Below, piece by piece: positions 14,001 through 29,000 of a stretch of 64,000 bases of DNA. The notes beneath the pieces are model-generated. The model was not told where the DNA came from, did no database searches, and saw only the letters and a list, made by a program, of their open reading frames with translations. The DNA is from Cristatella mucedo. Lineage: Eukaryota > Bryozoa > Phylactolaemata > Cristatellidae. Made by a program: the position numbers and the translations under genes. The stretch covers positions 248,001-312,000 of the forward strand of contig WPIO01000091.1 of the NCBI GenBank assembly GCA_009760855.2. Direction: 5' to 3'. Every line of letters starts with the position of its first letter. The stretch's first letter is position 1.

Positions 14001-17000
14001 TCGCCGACCTGCACTGGCTACAAGTCAAGCAACGGATTGACTTCAAAGTTTCGTCGCTCACTTTTAGGTCACTACATTCCATGGCTCCAAACCTATCTCT
14101 CAGATATACTACCCCATCAGGCCAAGCATCGTACCACCTGCTTTTCGGAATCCAACAGTCTACAAATACCTCATACAAACCTTAAATCCTTTGGCGACCG
14201 TGCATTTAGTTCGTAAGCTCCCAAAGCCTGGAACTCCCTACCGACCTGCATCAGAACATTCCCTGACCTGACCACATTTAAAAGGAACCTAAAAACACAC
14301 CTATTTAGGACAGCATTTAGCGGGTTCCTGTGATTCGTCCTTGATGTGCTTATGCATGCTGACACTGTGCATGCTGCCACAAACCATATTTACATGCTGA
14401 CCCTGTGCGTGTCACCCCTAACCATATTATTCATTGTGTTAATTTTTCAAGCATGATTTTACTTACCATTCAATTGCATTTCACTTTGCAGCAAATGTAA
14501 AGCGCCTAGAAAGAGATTAAGTTCTCTGAGGGCGCTTTATCAAGTGTATTATTATTATTATTAATAAAAAATAAGCTAAAACGCATAGCTTCTCACACTA
14601 TTTACTGAGTCCTTGTAATTTCTCCTTCGTGTGCTTAGGTATGCTGACACTGCATGCTACCACTAACCATGCTATGCATGCTGTTATTCGGCATGCTAAC
14701 TTTAAACATGTAGTTAGGATTCCCATGCAGGATATGCAAAATGCCTAGAAAGAGATTAAGCTCTCTGAAAGCACTATGCAAACGTATTTTGTTATTATTA
14801 TCGTAAACTTTCTTTCACATTGCTGGTCGTGACTTGGAACCACAATCATAAGAGCTTGTTGAAGGATATCACGAGAGGCCCAGCAGTATATAAGCAGTTA
14901 GAAGTAAAAGTAAAAGACTGTCCATATGGCAGACACGACGATAATGTGTAGATATCGGGAAGCATCTAAATATGAATAGGAGCTTGAATAACAAAGGTAG
15001 CAACTAGGTTCCAATATTTGAAATCTGTCTGTGATGCAGGACTTCTTGACCGGCGAACAGACTTGGCAGACAACCTAGATATCATGGCTGGTGCAGTGAA
15101 CATGAAGCTTATGAGTGTCCTAGACTAGCATGCATCCATGCATATGGTTAAGAGTTGTTAACATACCTCATAATTTACCAGATAACTTCAAAATATCCAT
15201 TGTGTAAAGCTCATAATTGAATCCTGCTTCTGGAAGTCCGGGGCTTTGGACGTCCCTGCATAAACCCGGATGCTTAGAGAAGCGAGGGTTCTTTTTTCAC
15301 TCGTAAACTGAAGTCTTGCAAGTCTTATCCAAAACGGCTCGGCCGATAAGTTTCAGCTTATTTTATTGAAACAATTGCACTTATTAGGGCCTCCCTTAAG
15401 CTGCTTCGGACGAAAGTAATCGAGTCAACTCATGACCTTCCTAATAAGATTGTCTAAGGTTCCTCAGTATAACGTGGCAGCCTTAATAACGTCTAGTTCA
15501 AAGCAACTATCCCTTAAAGACCCTAACCATTACATTTGGGATTTCAACTGGTAGATAAACTTAGACCGGCCATAACTCTGATTGCTAAAGCTTCTTTTGT
15601 ATAACAGAGTTGTTCTAAAGTAGTTCACATGTTCGACCAAAAGCTTAAGTACGATTTCGAGGTCCAGGCAAACAGCCACATGGTCTCCTTTTTAATTTTT
15701 TGCCAAAAGCTCTTGAAAAGATTAGCTCGATGCAGCTTATTGCACCCACTAAAAAGAAAAGTTTCTCGGAAAAACTTTAATTCAGAATTCATGCGACAAC
15801 ACTCCACTTAAACTGCTCTCAGCGAGTGTAACTAAGGACATCATAACAAGCAACGATGACGGGAATTCCACTGCCCTGGCCCGGCTGGATCGATCAGCTG
15901 CTTTTCTGACTCTAGTGACCATCTCATTGACTAGACCAGACATGCTTGGAGTTCTCGGTCTTCTGCTGTTCTCTATTTATACTGCAAGCCTGAGAAAAGC
16001 AATGCGGCCCATGGGATCGGCTACCACTTCAATTGCTGAGGCAACGGAATCGAAAGCAGTTTCTGATAAACTTAATGCTAGCCTTGCAAATCCATTCGAT
16101 CCGGGATGTCGGCTTATTTCCCTAAACTGGATGACTAAAACTGAGCTGTTTCTCATAACAAACTTGGGCATGCCGCTGGACTAAAAGACTTCGCTCTAGT
16201 AATAGGTGATGCTGCTTGTGACCTTCACAGTGTTCTACGAATTTAGATGTCGTCTTTGACAAGTGCCGACATTTTGAAAGTTTCAATGAAAAGCTTGCCT
16301 ATACAGCCACCCATCACGTCCCTATCCCTATATAAGAGAAGGGACTGCCGACCAAGCTGGCTTACAAAATATTTAACTAACTCGTCGTTCTCTCGTCTAG
16401 ATTATAGTGGTTTCACTTTTGTTGAGTTATTAGAAAATGCCACATAGCCACTTTAGCTTGTGATGAAAATGGCTGCAAGGCTCATTACCAAGTCCCAGAG
16501 CTTCGACCAAGTGTTGCCCTTCACAAAAAAAACTTTCCATTGATCAATGCATATAGAGTAAAATTCTAACGTTCACCCAAGAGGCCCACCGTAGCTTGGC
16601 TTCTTCATACCTAGCTTAACTCTGCTGCGCCAGCTTCAGTCTCCTCAAGCCATACGGTCCTCTAGGGACAACAAATTAGCTATTCCATTTCTCGGCATAA
16701 AGACAATTGGCAACACAAGCTTGGGTTCTGAGAATGCAGAACTTACTTTCACAATAATTGTGCAACGACATCAAATCTCTTGCTGCCAACTGCAGCACAT
16801 CTTTTCCAGCCATTCTGAGCTACTACTTCCACGGTACTCACTAGCTAAACTGCTCTCCTGACTCAGCTAAGTTTCTCACTGTCTCTTCGTGCGAGATGCA
16901 AGTCTGTTGGCTATGGCAGGCCAACTGAAAGCCGCTTAGCCTTTGAGTGAGCTGGATAAGTCTCCTGTGTAACACCCACTTAGTCTTTGCAGCTTCGTGG

Positions 17001-20000
17001 AGATACAAATGTATATTGTATTAAATTAGAGTATTAAGTCAAGGACGTAAATGCAATTTCTTGATTACAAGAAAGTGCTCTCTGATACCCTTTCTTAAGA
17101 AACCTTATTAAACACTGCATTATGTTTACTCTTGAATGCGCTATAATTAGCATGATTTTACATTCAGGAGCTTATACTCCACCAAATCTTGGTCAAACTT
17201 AACCTTCCTTCTGATTAGTAAAAAAATAAAATAAAATTCATTTTCATAGTGCCATTTTTTTAGTGCCATAAGGAAACCCAATCTCTATTCAGAGGTGCTT
17301 CACACATGCCACGGGGCTGGAGCCTACGACATCGACCACACCCTGGTCGGGGTGAACACTTTAACCACTGGGCTGTACAAGACCTAGGAGTCCACAGCAA
17401 ATTCTCTCTGGTTTATGCAAGAATCAAGAATTTAAAATCTGCGACTATGTAAGCTAGAGAGGATAGGGGCAGTAGACACTAGGATATCATACAGTTGGAT
17501 TAATAACAAGGTGCCCAAAATCGGCCGTAAAACAATAATTTAATCTTTGTCAGGATATTCAAGATGCTTACTATCCGAACAAAAGCACATTTGCCTTAAG
17601 TCGTTTACCAGTGTCTCTAACCAACCTCAAACCTGATGGAGAGTGTAGTTCATCCTTAATGCTCAAAGATATTCTGACACTTAGCATGCTATCACTAATC
17701 AGCTGACTCCTTTTCCAGCAATTGTAAAAACATTTGAGTATAATTACCATAAGGTGTAAAACAAATGTTTATTAATATTGCAAGCATGACTATATTTATT
17801 ATTACAACATATAAACTCAACCGGAGTGCATTTATAAATAGATGAGCCACCGGGCGATAGAATTGCACGAGAAACTGTGGCCGTCATAGCGGAATTATTG
17901 GCTTTGTATTCGATAAAATAAACGAGAATCGATTTAACAACTTAATTTATATAGCAGGAGAAGAATGTGGACGACTACCACGAACTGGAGAAAGTTAAAT
18001 GAACCCAACACATGGAATTGATAAAAGAAATAGCAGCTGTAACCAATGGTTAGTGAAAGACCTTGGTTTTGCGATTGGTTATAAAAGTTATGTCGTATCA
18101 AAACACCGCTGAAATTGTCTAGCAGCATGACACTTTAGGAAATGAACAAGGTGTGAGATATTTGTCTATGACAACACACAGCATCCCAGACCTAATTTAA
18201 AACACTGAATAGATTAAAACCACCAAGCTATAAAATGGAGAACCTTTAAAGAAACTTGCAAAAGCAAAGAACTGTATGCCGGCTTTTAAAGGTAACATAC
18301 ACCTCAGCAAATGATGCAAATCTAAGACCATGGTGATTTGCAAGTAATAAAAAAAATCCAAGGAGCTTTACAAGAATAATAATATTCATACATTTATATG
18401 CCACCCACAGAGAACTTTCTCTTCCTAGAAAGTTTACACATGCTGTAAAGTAAGCATGATTGAATTGCTAATTAGTAGCATACTCAATGTTAACAAGCAT
18501 GACATCGTTGGAGGTGACATGCACTCGGTCAACGTGCACATATGATTAGTGGCAGCATCCAGTTTTAGCACCCATAAGCACAGAAAGAACACTTAAAGCC
18601 ACTCACATGGAGACACTAAAAACTGTGATAAATAGATGCGTTTTTTTACATCTTTTGCAATGTCATCCTGTCAGGAGATGTCGTGTCTCCAGTGATTAGT
18701 GAATTCAAGGCTTCCATAACAAAAGAATTACAAGAACTGTCTCCAAAGGATTTGAGGTCCATATGGGAAGCAGCTCAATGACTCGATTCAGAAAAGAAAG
18801 TGGTATGATGCCTAGCCTGGTCTGATGGGTAGGCTGGAGCCAATGAATTAAGGGACTTAAAAGTGAGTGAAAGAGCCTTTAGGCCAATGTGCTGCTTGAC
18901 TAGGAGCCAGTGCAGGTCGGCGAGAAGTGGTGTGATGTGCCAACTGTGAGGCTCACCACAGACACGCCTTTCTGCAGAGTTTTGCACTAAGTTTAAGTGG
19001 CTGATTGCACAGTCTAGCAAGGGGTGAGCGACCGAAGTCAACACTGGAAGTCACAAATGTATGGGCAAATTTGGATGCAGTATCACGGTGTAAGCACAGA
19101 AGAGTGTTAGTAATGTTACATAGCTGACTATACACTGGACCTAATGCGGTCGTTTAGTGCATGGTCAATTCGGTTCAGGAGATCTGGTTATCATGCAGAT
19201 GCAACCAGATATATGCTAGCAGAGCCAACTTTGAACTTCGGTTTTTCTAGTAAGTTGGTTTTTATCGTCATTCAATTTCAAAATGTTTTCTGCCAGTCAT
19301 ATGCAGAAGCTATCTGCCATTTATATGCGATGCTATCGATACAAGCAGCAAGACTTTGCGAGAATTCGACGTGCTAGAGGGTTGGGAGGAATCAAAGCCA
19401 GGGTGCTACCTGCATACAAGTGGAAGCCTTGACTGTGCCTGGCAATGACGTCGGCAAGAGAGAAAGTGCAAGGCACAACAAGGACAAGACCCAAGCACTG
19501 AGCTATAGGGTACAATCTCCGTCTGTTCACATCAATGCTCGGGAGTCTCTCACTAAGATAGGACCTAGAACATTGCGATGCTGCGTCAGTCAAATGAGAG
19601 GCACTCAAGAAGCTGCCTAAAAATCGAGCAAGACAAGCAGAGACACTCTATGTAAGTCTCCCTTCGTTAGGTCGTGACATACCCAAAGCAATGCTGACTC
19701 GGTGAAGTGCTTAGCTCTAAAAGCAGACTAGAACCTACTACCTAGGTTTACAGTTTCAATATATGAGTTCAGCTGGTCTGAAACGACTACTTCAAGTGTC
19801 ATTCACAGAAAAGGTAGAAGGGAGTCTAAGCAAAGTTGCTCAAGTTCTCTAGGCCCAGTGTTGCTTTCTGAACAAGTGGAATGACTAAAGCCTTTTTAGA
19901 AGGTTCCCGGGCATGACCTGAGGCTAATGGTATATTTACATTAGTTACGCATGACTACAGCTGATGCATCATAGAAGCAGGACACCAGAAATAAGGAAGA

Positions 20001-23000
20001 AGACTAGTTGCTTTAGTTGATTGGTATATGAATTTCAGGACGAGGGCTGTAAGACATCTGATTTTGGATGACAGCAAATTTCCTTAAACTAAAGGACGAT
20101 ACAACACAACTGCCAATCATAGGATATCCCAAGAGCTTGGCTGGACTTGAAGACTTTGCTAATAGGTGATGCTGTTGTGCGACCATCACCAGTGGCTCGG
20201 AATTTAGGTGTCTTCTTGGACAGCTGCCTAAATTTTGAAAACTGAATTAAGAAGACTGCTTCCACTGCTAGCCATCACGTCTGATCATTATCTAAGATTG
20301 GGAACTGTCTTCCAGAGAGGCTTGCGAAGAATTTAATTAGCCCTCTAGTTCTGTATCGGCAACATTATTGTGATTCCCTTTGGCGGGCTATGAACAAAAG
20401 TCACTACGCCACCACAGGTGGCGATGAATATGGCTGAAGGCTAGTTTACAAATCTCAGAGGTTCAACCACGTGTCCTGCTTTGTTGAAAGAGCTTGGATG
20501 GCTGCCTGCTGATCCATGTATTCCTAGCTAAGTTCTTATGCTGACCACAGAGGCCTCTAGGGGTCCTGCATATATCATTGAAGGGCTGCACCAGTTTCAG
20601 CCTCCTCTTCCCCTTAGGTTCTGTCTGGACAATAAATTAGCCCCTCAATACATCCACTTATAGACTGCTGGCGGCTGAAGCTATCGCTTTGCAAGTCCTA
20701 GACTGTGGGACTCACATCTGCAATTCTTAGGCTATGAAAACTACTCCCCTGCTGCCAACAATGGCAAATCCTTTCCAGCCGTCCTGACCTGCTACTTCTA
20801 TGCTACTTGCTACGTCAACTGACCTGACTCAGCTACGGTTCTCACTTTCTCTTTGTTGTCTGAGATGTAGTCTATGAGCTACCATATGCATACCGAAAGC
20901 CTCTCCCCCGTAGGCTGTGACTGTGCTAAGCAAGAATATCATGCGCAACACCAACATAGTCTTTGTTGAGTTACAGAAGGAGATGTAAGAGAAACAAGAC
21001 CCCTGGCCTCCTTAAATGTGGTGCAACACGAAATTGAGGTTGGGGACAGTAATCCGTGGGGGATGCGGCTATCTCAGGGATAGACTCTCTGATCCTGTCT
21101 ATCTTGTCGACAGAGAAGCTAGAGAAGCGACCAGTTGGATTACCACGAGGATCACCAGGTAGAGAGCTAGTCTGGGAGTGGTTAGGAAGACGCTTGAAAG
21201 TAGATATCGGCAATATCGGAGTGTACCTTTGCGATTCAACAATGTTTTTAGAAAAGCTAAACATGGCAGCCTTTGCTAAGGTCAATTGGTGGGATCTCCA
21301 GTAGTCCTACTATGCCGATCGATGGACGGCCAGTCCTTAAGTTATGTATGTTTTTTGCTTCAAGCTTTTACTTAGTAGACCTATCTAGTTTAGTGTCTTC
21401 GGTAAAACATAAGCCATCTGGAGGAGGGCGAACAGAGCTTAGTCAGAGATGCAAACTCGTCGAGCATGTCCGCGTGTCCTGTTGCAGCACTCCACCAGTA
21501 TTAACAGGTCGGAAGGAGGATTCAGCAGTAGGGACTATAAAGATATTCTCGTGTAGACCGTATCTATGTCAAGGATCTCAAGGGTTCGCGATTCACATGT
21601 GACTTTAGATTTGTGGAGGACACACACTGTAGACTGAATGAGATCTGCATGCGGTCAAATAAGCAGAATTTGGTATCAACAGGTAATCATAGCATGCAGT
21701 TTCAGGAGAAATTAGATCGAAAGTATGACCGTTGATGTGAGTAAAGTCAAGTATACGAGCCATAAGAGAAAATTAATCAATGTAAGAAAGTCGGATCTTA
21801 GAAATCAGGTAAGTATAAAAAAGAATGTTGAAATAAACCATTAAAACACAAGTGGGTGATAGATTTATAAAACACGTGCGACGTCTCGCATAGATTTGGA
21901 GAACACGATGAATCAGGATTTATATCAAATGAGTTCTTGTAAAAAAAATCTTGAAACCAAGCTTAAACTCTATGGAGACCAAGCAATCAGATTGTATGCT
22001 CTCAAAGTAAAAAACTCACTCTTGACTGAAGTCACAATATTCCCCTACTTAACTATATTTAAAAAGAAGCTAAAAACGCACGGGTTCCTTAAGCATGTGA
22101 TAGGTCCTTGGGAAATCGTCCTTAATGTGCTTATTTGTGCTGATGGCAGGCACATTAATACTATCTACATTGACATGCTTCCCTTACAGAATTTGAAGAG
22201 TGCCTGAAGCGAATATAATTCATCAAGGGTACTGATAAAATATCCTAACGTTCGCTGTCGAAGTGGCCTACACAATAGTCGACCTTTTGTTACTGAAAGC
22301 AGTATACCCAGCACAATGATATAAAAATCCTGCGGTATTACATATTACTTAGGTTGCACAAATTTTGATCAAGTTGGAAGCCATAGGCAGTTTCAGAATA
22401 CCATTGAAACTAACAGTATCGATTTGCAACTACTTTGCAAAGCTATGTCTAGCTTGCATCGCTTGCCTCCCTTTCCTGCTGACAGCTTTCTCGTAAAAGG
22501 TACCATCTGGTTAGATAACATTGGCTTACTACATGAATAGTATGGCAACGTTTGAGCCTGAATCAGCACTTGATTAGTAAATGTGGGTAAAATTAATAAT
22601 AATAATGCACTTGATAAAGCGCCCTCACAGAACTCGAATCTTTTTCTAGGCGCTTTACATTTGCTGCAAAGAGAAACGCGATTGAATGGTGAATATCATG
22701 CTTGATAAACAACATGAATAACATGGTTGGGGTGACATGCACAGGGTCATCATGCAAATGTGGTTAGTGGCAGCATGCAGTGTCAGCACATATAGGCACA
22801 TGAAGGACGAATCACAGGGACCCACTAAATGCTGTCCTAAATCAGTGTTTTTAAGTTCTTTCTAAAAGTGGTCAAGTCATGGGACGTTCTAAAGCAAGTC
22901 GAGAGGGAGTTCCCGGCTTTGGGAGCATGCCAACTAAATGTACGGTCTCCAAAGGATTTAAGGTTAGTACGAGGTATTTGTAAACTGTTGAATTCCGAAA

Positions 23001-26000
23001 AGCCGGTGGTACGATGCTTGACATGGTGGGGGAGCAGATCTGAGAGATAGGCTGGAGCCAAAGAATGAAGTGACCTAAAAGTGAGCAACAAAACCTTAAA
23101 GCCGATCTGTTGGTTGACTGGCAGACAGTGAAGGTCGGCGAGAAGTGGTGCGATGTGGCAACTGTGACGCTCACGACAGACAAGCCTAGCTGCAGAGTTT
23201 AATACCAGCTGTTATCGCCTGATTGCACATGCCGGTACGCCAGCAAGCAGTCAGTTACAGAAGTCAAGAAGTCAAGTTACAGAAGTCATAATAATAATAG
23301 GATTTTTAATAATTAGAAACCTACGTGAGCTAAATTACTTTCCAGGCACTCTAAAATGCTGTCAGGAAAGCAAGTCAATACAGAGAGTGATACTATTCAC
23401 ATCATCAGCAGGAATAAGTACAAAAGGGACGATTCCCACGAACTTCCCACATGCTTTGAGGAACATGTGCACTTTTTTGTTTTAATGTTGTTAAGTCAGG
23501 GGATATCGTGACTTTAGTCAGGAGTGAATTCTAGCCTTTGCAAGGATTCAAATTAAAGGCACGGTGTCCAAAGAATTTGAGCTTGGTTTAAGGTATGCCT
23601 TAATGACTTGAGTCAGACGAGCAAGTGTACAATGCCTGATCTGATTGGAAAGTAGTTCGGCTATGTTAACTGGAGAAAGAGAATGAAAAGAATAACTTCT
23701 CTAACTGTGTACACAAGCAATTCATTTGTCACCTATCTGGCAGCCCAAGTGAATTCAGCTACCCAACTAAGGTTAGAACTGTGGATCCATGCTGCTTAGC
23801 TGGTCTACATATCCCAGAAAATAGGTATTATTGCCCTTGCACATTCAAAAAGACTGGCATCTAGACTTGATTCTTAGTGAAAATACAAACCCAAATCAGA
23901 CAGTGAGCTGGCTGACGGTGCAGATGACTCGGGGTTCGTCAGACCACTAAGGATTTCATTGAGCTTCTTACAGTTCTCCTCGTCCTTGTCAACTTTTGCC
24001 TCCTAAAATGTAAAATATTGTATTGCTAGCCTGCAGTAACTGACTAGCCTAGCCAAATGTACAGGCAGAGATCTATATGAAAGGACTGGCAACAGCACAT
24101 GGACGTTTGGTTTTTATAGGAAGGTGCAAGCAAACAATGAGGCTCAGTGACCTGATTTTCAGCTGCATCTAGACAGTTCTAAAGTTCATCAAATCATTCC
24201 ACGGTTTTCCAGTTTAATGTTACTCATACAGTCAAAGGTTTTGAAAGACAGAGGCTTTAGCACAGATCGAAAATGTTTGTCTCCAGGAAAAAGGAATGAG
24301 AGATGCAACCAAATCCTAGCTCAAGACCTAAGTACTACGATGTCAAGACCCATGTCGTTGGTTTAGGTACCGGAGTAAGCCATCCTTTATTGCTAGTCCA
24401 AGCCGTGGTAACACTTACAAAGACTCTATTGTTGCTATAGGTATTCTGATTTATACCACAACCTTTTGTCTACTGATCCTGTGTCTTGTCGATAGACCAA
24501 TCAAACTTGTTTCGAGCTAAGCACAGGGCTTTAGTGTCACGACCGATTCGTAGCATGCTGCCCAAAATAATGCATATATTTTCAAAATTCAATTGGGTGT
24601 TGAGCAGCAATTTATTATGTCAGACTGTGAAGAATACTAAGACACTTCAGCTTCAGCCAGGTCGGAGAGAGAAATACCACCACCACGGCTTATTAAGACG
24701 GTAAAGTTACTCAACCTAGCCACACACTCTTGCAACATAAATGGTTGCAAGCACTAGCAAATCTCTTTCTTTACCACCGAAGTCTTTCATTCCTTAGCAA
24801 ATTTGAGATAACTTCATTAACACAGTGGGTGCTGCTACTCTACCTATCTCTCACCACATACATAAACACATAAATATTAGCTGACTTAGAAGCCTCATTA
24901 ATATAGAAGCAGAAAAGCATCAACGGCCATGACGAACAGTTGCAGTGGGGAATAAAAGAGCCAACTTCATGACTCAAACCTACGATGTAGGGCGTGAAGA
25001 GCACAGAAACTTTATGCTTGGGCTAAGACTACAGAGCAATAACATACTTGTCCATAACCAATGTCTAAGCCCGTAATGACTTACAGACCAGTAGTGGCAA
25101 TACTATTCGATACAATGGTGCATGCCTACTATCGTTTTGCTATCATCGTTCGAATGCATTCCTGGATGCCTCTGCATTACCCTTGGGCTAAGACTAAGGA
25201 GCAATAACATACTTGTCTATAACCAACAGGCAAGCCCAAATGCTTCACAATCCTAAAGCTATCAAGGGTACTCAAAAGTTTTCAAACATTTTAAGCCATG
25301 TCTTACTTTAGGTTATATAAAAGTCATTAACATATCCTGGGGCACGATCAAAATTTCGTACATATTCGGTAAACTTGCAGCTTCTTTGGCATCAAGATGA
25401 ACGTCACTAAAAAGTCAATCTACCTGGGGTCCAGTCCCTCCATTTAGTCCCAAGCCTCTCCTCCTTGCTCTGCATAGCACTGCTAACTTACCTTGACCGT
25501 TGCCAAATTTCCGAAAATCAAAATTCCTAAAGACTATGAATAAAGACTAAAGAATATGAAAACTGATACAGCTAAGACTTGATTACAAAATTAAGTTTGT
25601 CACTTTAACAATGGCACACAAGACACAAGTACTTATTGACTTTGAATCCCTCACGACTTCAACCTATCGTTCGATTGGCATGTACTCCTGAACCAGCCGT
25701 CTTGTCAGCCAGTGCTTCTGCACCACAACCATTACTTACATTACTTACAGAGCTTAGTGACTTACAGACCATTAGAGGCAATACTTTTCGATACAACGGT
25801 GCATGCCTACTATAGTTTCGCTATAATCGTTCGAATGCATTCCTCGATGCCTGGGTATAAAAGTTTTCACGAATCGCAGATCTCTATGGAAGCCAAAACA
25901 AAGCAAAAGAGGGTTTGGGATACATCTCCAGTATTTCCGGCATTGTCTTGGGCCACCCAGTTGATCTGTCTCAAGCACAGCACATAGCTGCCCCAACGCA

Positions 26001-29000
26001 AGGACATATGTCGACCAAAGCCCAGTCAAAACTCTTAAAGTATAGATTAGAACATTAATTCAATTTGGAATACCATCCTTAATTTTAGTTATGTAAATTT
26101 GAAGACCCTTTTGACCTCTTTGCTAAGACCAAGACCAAGCCAAAATCGACCGACTGCTCTAACTTAGGCTAAAAACACACGCATGCCTTACAGCTGTTCG
26201 TGTGAATTTAGTGGCGCATGCTTGCTGAAATTGAGCATTAAATTACTAATCTATTGACATGCTTTCTTTACAGCATATGTAAAGTGCTTAAAAAAGATCT
26301 TAGATAACTATACAAATGTAATTTTATTATAATAAATCGTGTCCTAAACGACACAAACAGCAGGAGCATGCCAACCATGACACACCAAGTCAAAACAAGG
26401 GCTTGTACCAACCAGTTTGTATTTTGGCAGAAAGGCCTTAATGGCCTTCAACTTGCTTGGCCGCTGGTGAACAGAAGAAGCCGGCTACTGCTTCCCTGAC
26501 GTAGCCACAGCAGTCCAGCAAAAATGTCGGGCGGTGAGGCTAACTTTAGGCTCCAGTCCTGAGTGTCTACTATGCATCTAACTATATGAGGTCTGTGAAA
26601 GATGCAGCTATATCATGAATCCATAAAAGGTTGCACTGCATGCTACAAACACGTCACTAACTGTTTGAACGATGGCTCACACTCACTCCATCAATGCAGT
26701 CCAGGATATACAAACTTATTTTGGCTACAATATAAAAAAGAGTCATCTGTCATACTATTTGATGACTATTTAACGTTGAGCCGTGATGGCACACTAGGTA
26801 GGGCAGTTGCCTTTCACGACTTCGGTCCCGAAGTCGTGGCTTCGAATCCTCCGGTGGGTGATCCTTTATTGCTGTTGCAAGCTGTGATGATAGCCATAAA
26901 GGCTCTTCTGCTGCTATACAAAAGAGGCTGTTAAATCAGCTAGTATTTATTTTCTATTTCTAGTTGCAGTCTTTGTTTATTGCAACATTCAAACAAGTGA
27001 CTGCAAAGACATGCATATCTTATAGCTAGGCAGCAAGTGCTGGCCTAACTAGCTTTGAGGTGCATCAGTTCCCTGTAGAACTGCCTGTCTAATGCAGGCA
27101 CTCAAAGCTGTTCGAGGTAAAAGGCAACCCCAATCCCCCTGCTAAATCAGTGAGTCTAATGCAAAGCACCTTAGAACTATGATCCCATAGTTCATTAGGA
27201 CTAGCACTACTTTCATCGACCTCCACAGCATGTTTGGCTGCCATATCCTCCAGTTACAAAGCTCAGTGACAGCACACTAAGGTGTTAAATGTATTGAACT
27301 CATATATCCATATTATATAACTCATATATAACTCATATATTGAAAGTTCTAACCTAGCTTGTAAGTTTCACTCTGGCTTTAGAGCTAATCACTCCGCATA
27401 GTCAGCATTGTTTCGGGTGTACAACGACCTACTTAGGAATACAGACATGGGTAGAGTATCTCTTATTGTTTTTCCTCGACCTATCGGCAGCTTTTGATAC
27501 TATCGATCACCAAGTTCTTCTTGAGCGCCTCTCATCTCGCCTGGGCATCATTGGCACTGCTCTGCTATGGTTCAGGTTCTATCTCAGTGGGACACTGCTG
27601 AGTCTTGATGTGAATGGATAAAGATCATCAGACGTACCTCTGAAATATGGTGTACCTCAGGGGTCCATGCTTGGTACAGCACTTTTTATGGTTTGCTTGG
27701 TCCGGCACTTTTCATGGTTTATACTCTCCCTCTTGCTGATGTGATTTCAAAGCACAATCTGGGCGTTCACGTCTACGCAGATTGTAACTTTTGTAACGGG
27801 TCGACTTCAAGGTAATGTCGCTCACTTTTAGGTCCCTTCATTCTTCAGCCCCAGCCTACCTATCAGATATACTGCCCTACCAGGCTAACCATCGTACCAC
27901 AAGCTTTTCGGAATCCAACTGCTTACCAATACCTCATACAGACCTCAAATCCTTTGGAGACCATGCCTTTAGTTCGTATGCTCCCAAAGCCTGGAACTCA
28001 CTCCCGATTTCGTCACGACATCACCTGACTTGATCACATTTAAACAGAAATTAAAAATGCACTTAATTATGACAACATTTAGTGGGTACCTGTGATTTGT
28101 CCTTTATGTGCATATGTATACTGAAGCTGTTGCAGGCTGTCACTAACCACACTTGCATGCTGACCCTGTGCTTGTCACCCCTCACCATGCTATTCATGTT
28201 GCTAATCAAACATGATACCACTCATCACTGGGTCGTGTTTCCTTTGAAGCAGATGTAAAACACCTAGAAAGAGAATGAGTTCTCTATGGGCACTTTATCA
28301 AGTGTATTATTATTTTTATTAAATATAACATTATTACCTCCTTAGCAAGACGAATCATGGTTTATAGATGCCTGTGGAAGAGGAGAGGGGAGTTGCCAAA
28401 GAAAAATAGCCGAAACAAATTTCCAGCAGGCAGCGTACTAAAAAGTGTCGAGTTTGACAACTTCTAGAAATGAATGAGGCTGTGACCTCAAGGGTATTCA
28501 CACGCTAAACTTGCATAGGTGAATCGAACTGGCCAGAAAATTCCAGCCCGTATATTCAAGGCCGACAAGGCAAGATGACATTGGTTAGCTACAGCTCAGT
28601 TATTCATGACCTAGCTAACTCACAAGGGCGGTCAAAGTGCTAAATCCTGATTTAAACTAACATTTGGAACGATAGATAGGATGCCTATCATATTGCCCTA
28701 GCCTACTTTGGGCAAAATGCCAACAAGTCCTTGCTGAAGCTGCTAGAGAAGGTTCAATTGCACCCAATGAATGTACCTCAACATCAGATGAATTCGCTCC
28801 CAAGCAACTAATTATAATGAAAGTCATTATTACAGATTATCAAGCCTGTCTTACTGGGGCAATCCTACTGTTGGTGTGTGCAACTTTTGAAGCATATTTC
28901 TGTAATAAATCTCGTTTGCAGTACGACTGCCTACCGGACAATGTATACCGATGACAAAAAGGCTGTCTGAGGTGACAGCTTGTCGAGGCCAGAAGGACGG

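Larger units (their letters stand above)
10965..23890 (-). other. ADRM1 intron 3
   Basis: This intron is about 12.9 kb, with acceptor ttctttgcag and a weaker donor gtttgt. It contains most of the LINE-A and LINE-B copies of the window, on both strands, and two SINE-2 copies. The stretches 10965-12530, 14830-15840, 17760-18370, 19350-20100 and 20990-21990 hold only short chance open frames. Confidence 0.78.

Noticed and set aside
26602-26934. 110-codon frame as a gene
   Set aside because: Its second half is a SINE-1 copy with pol III boxes.
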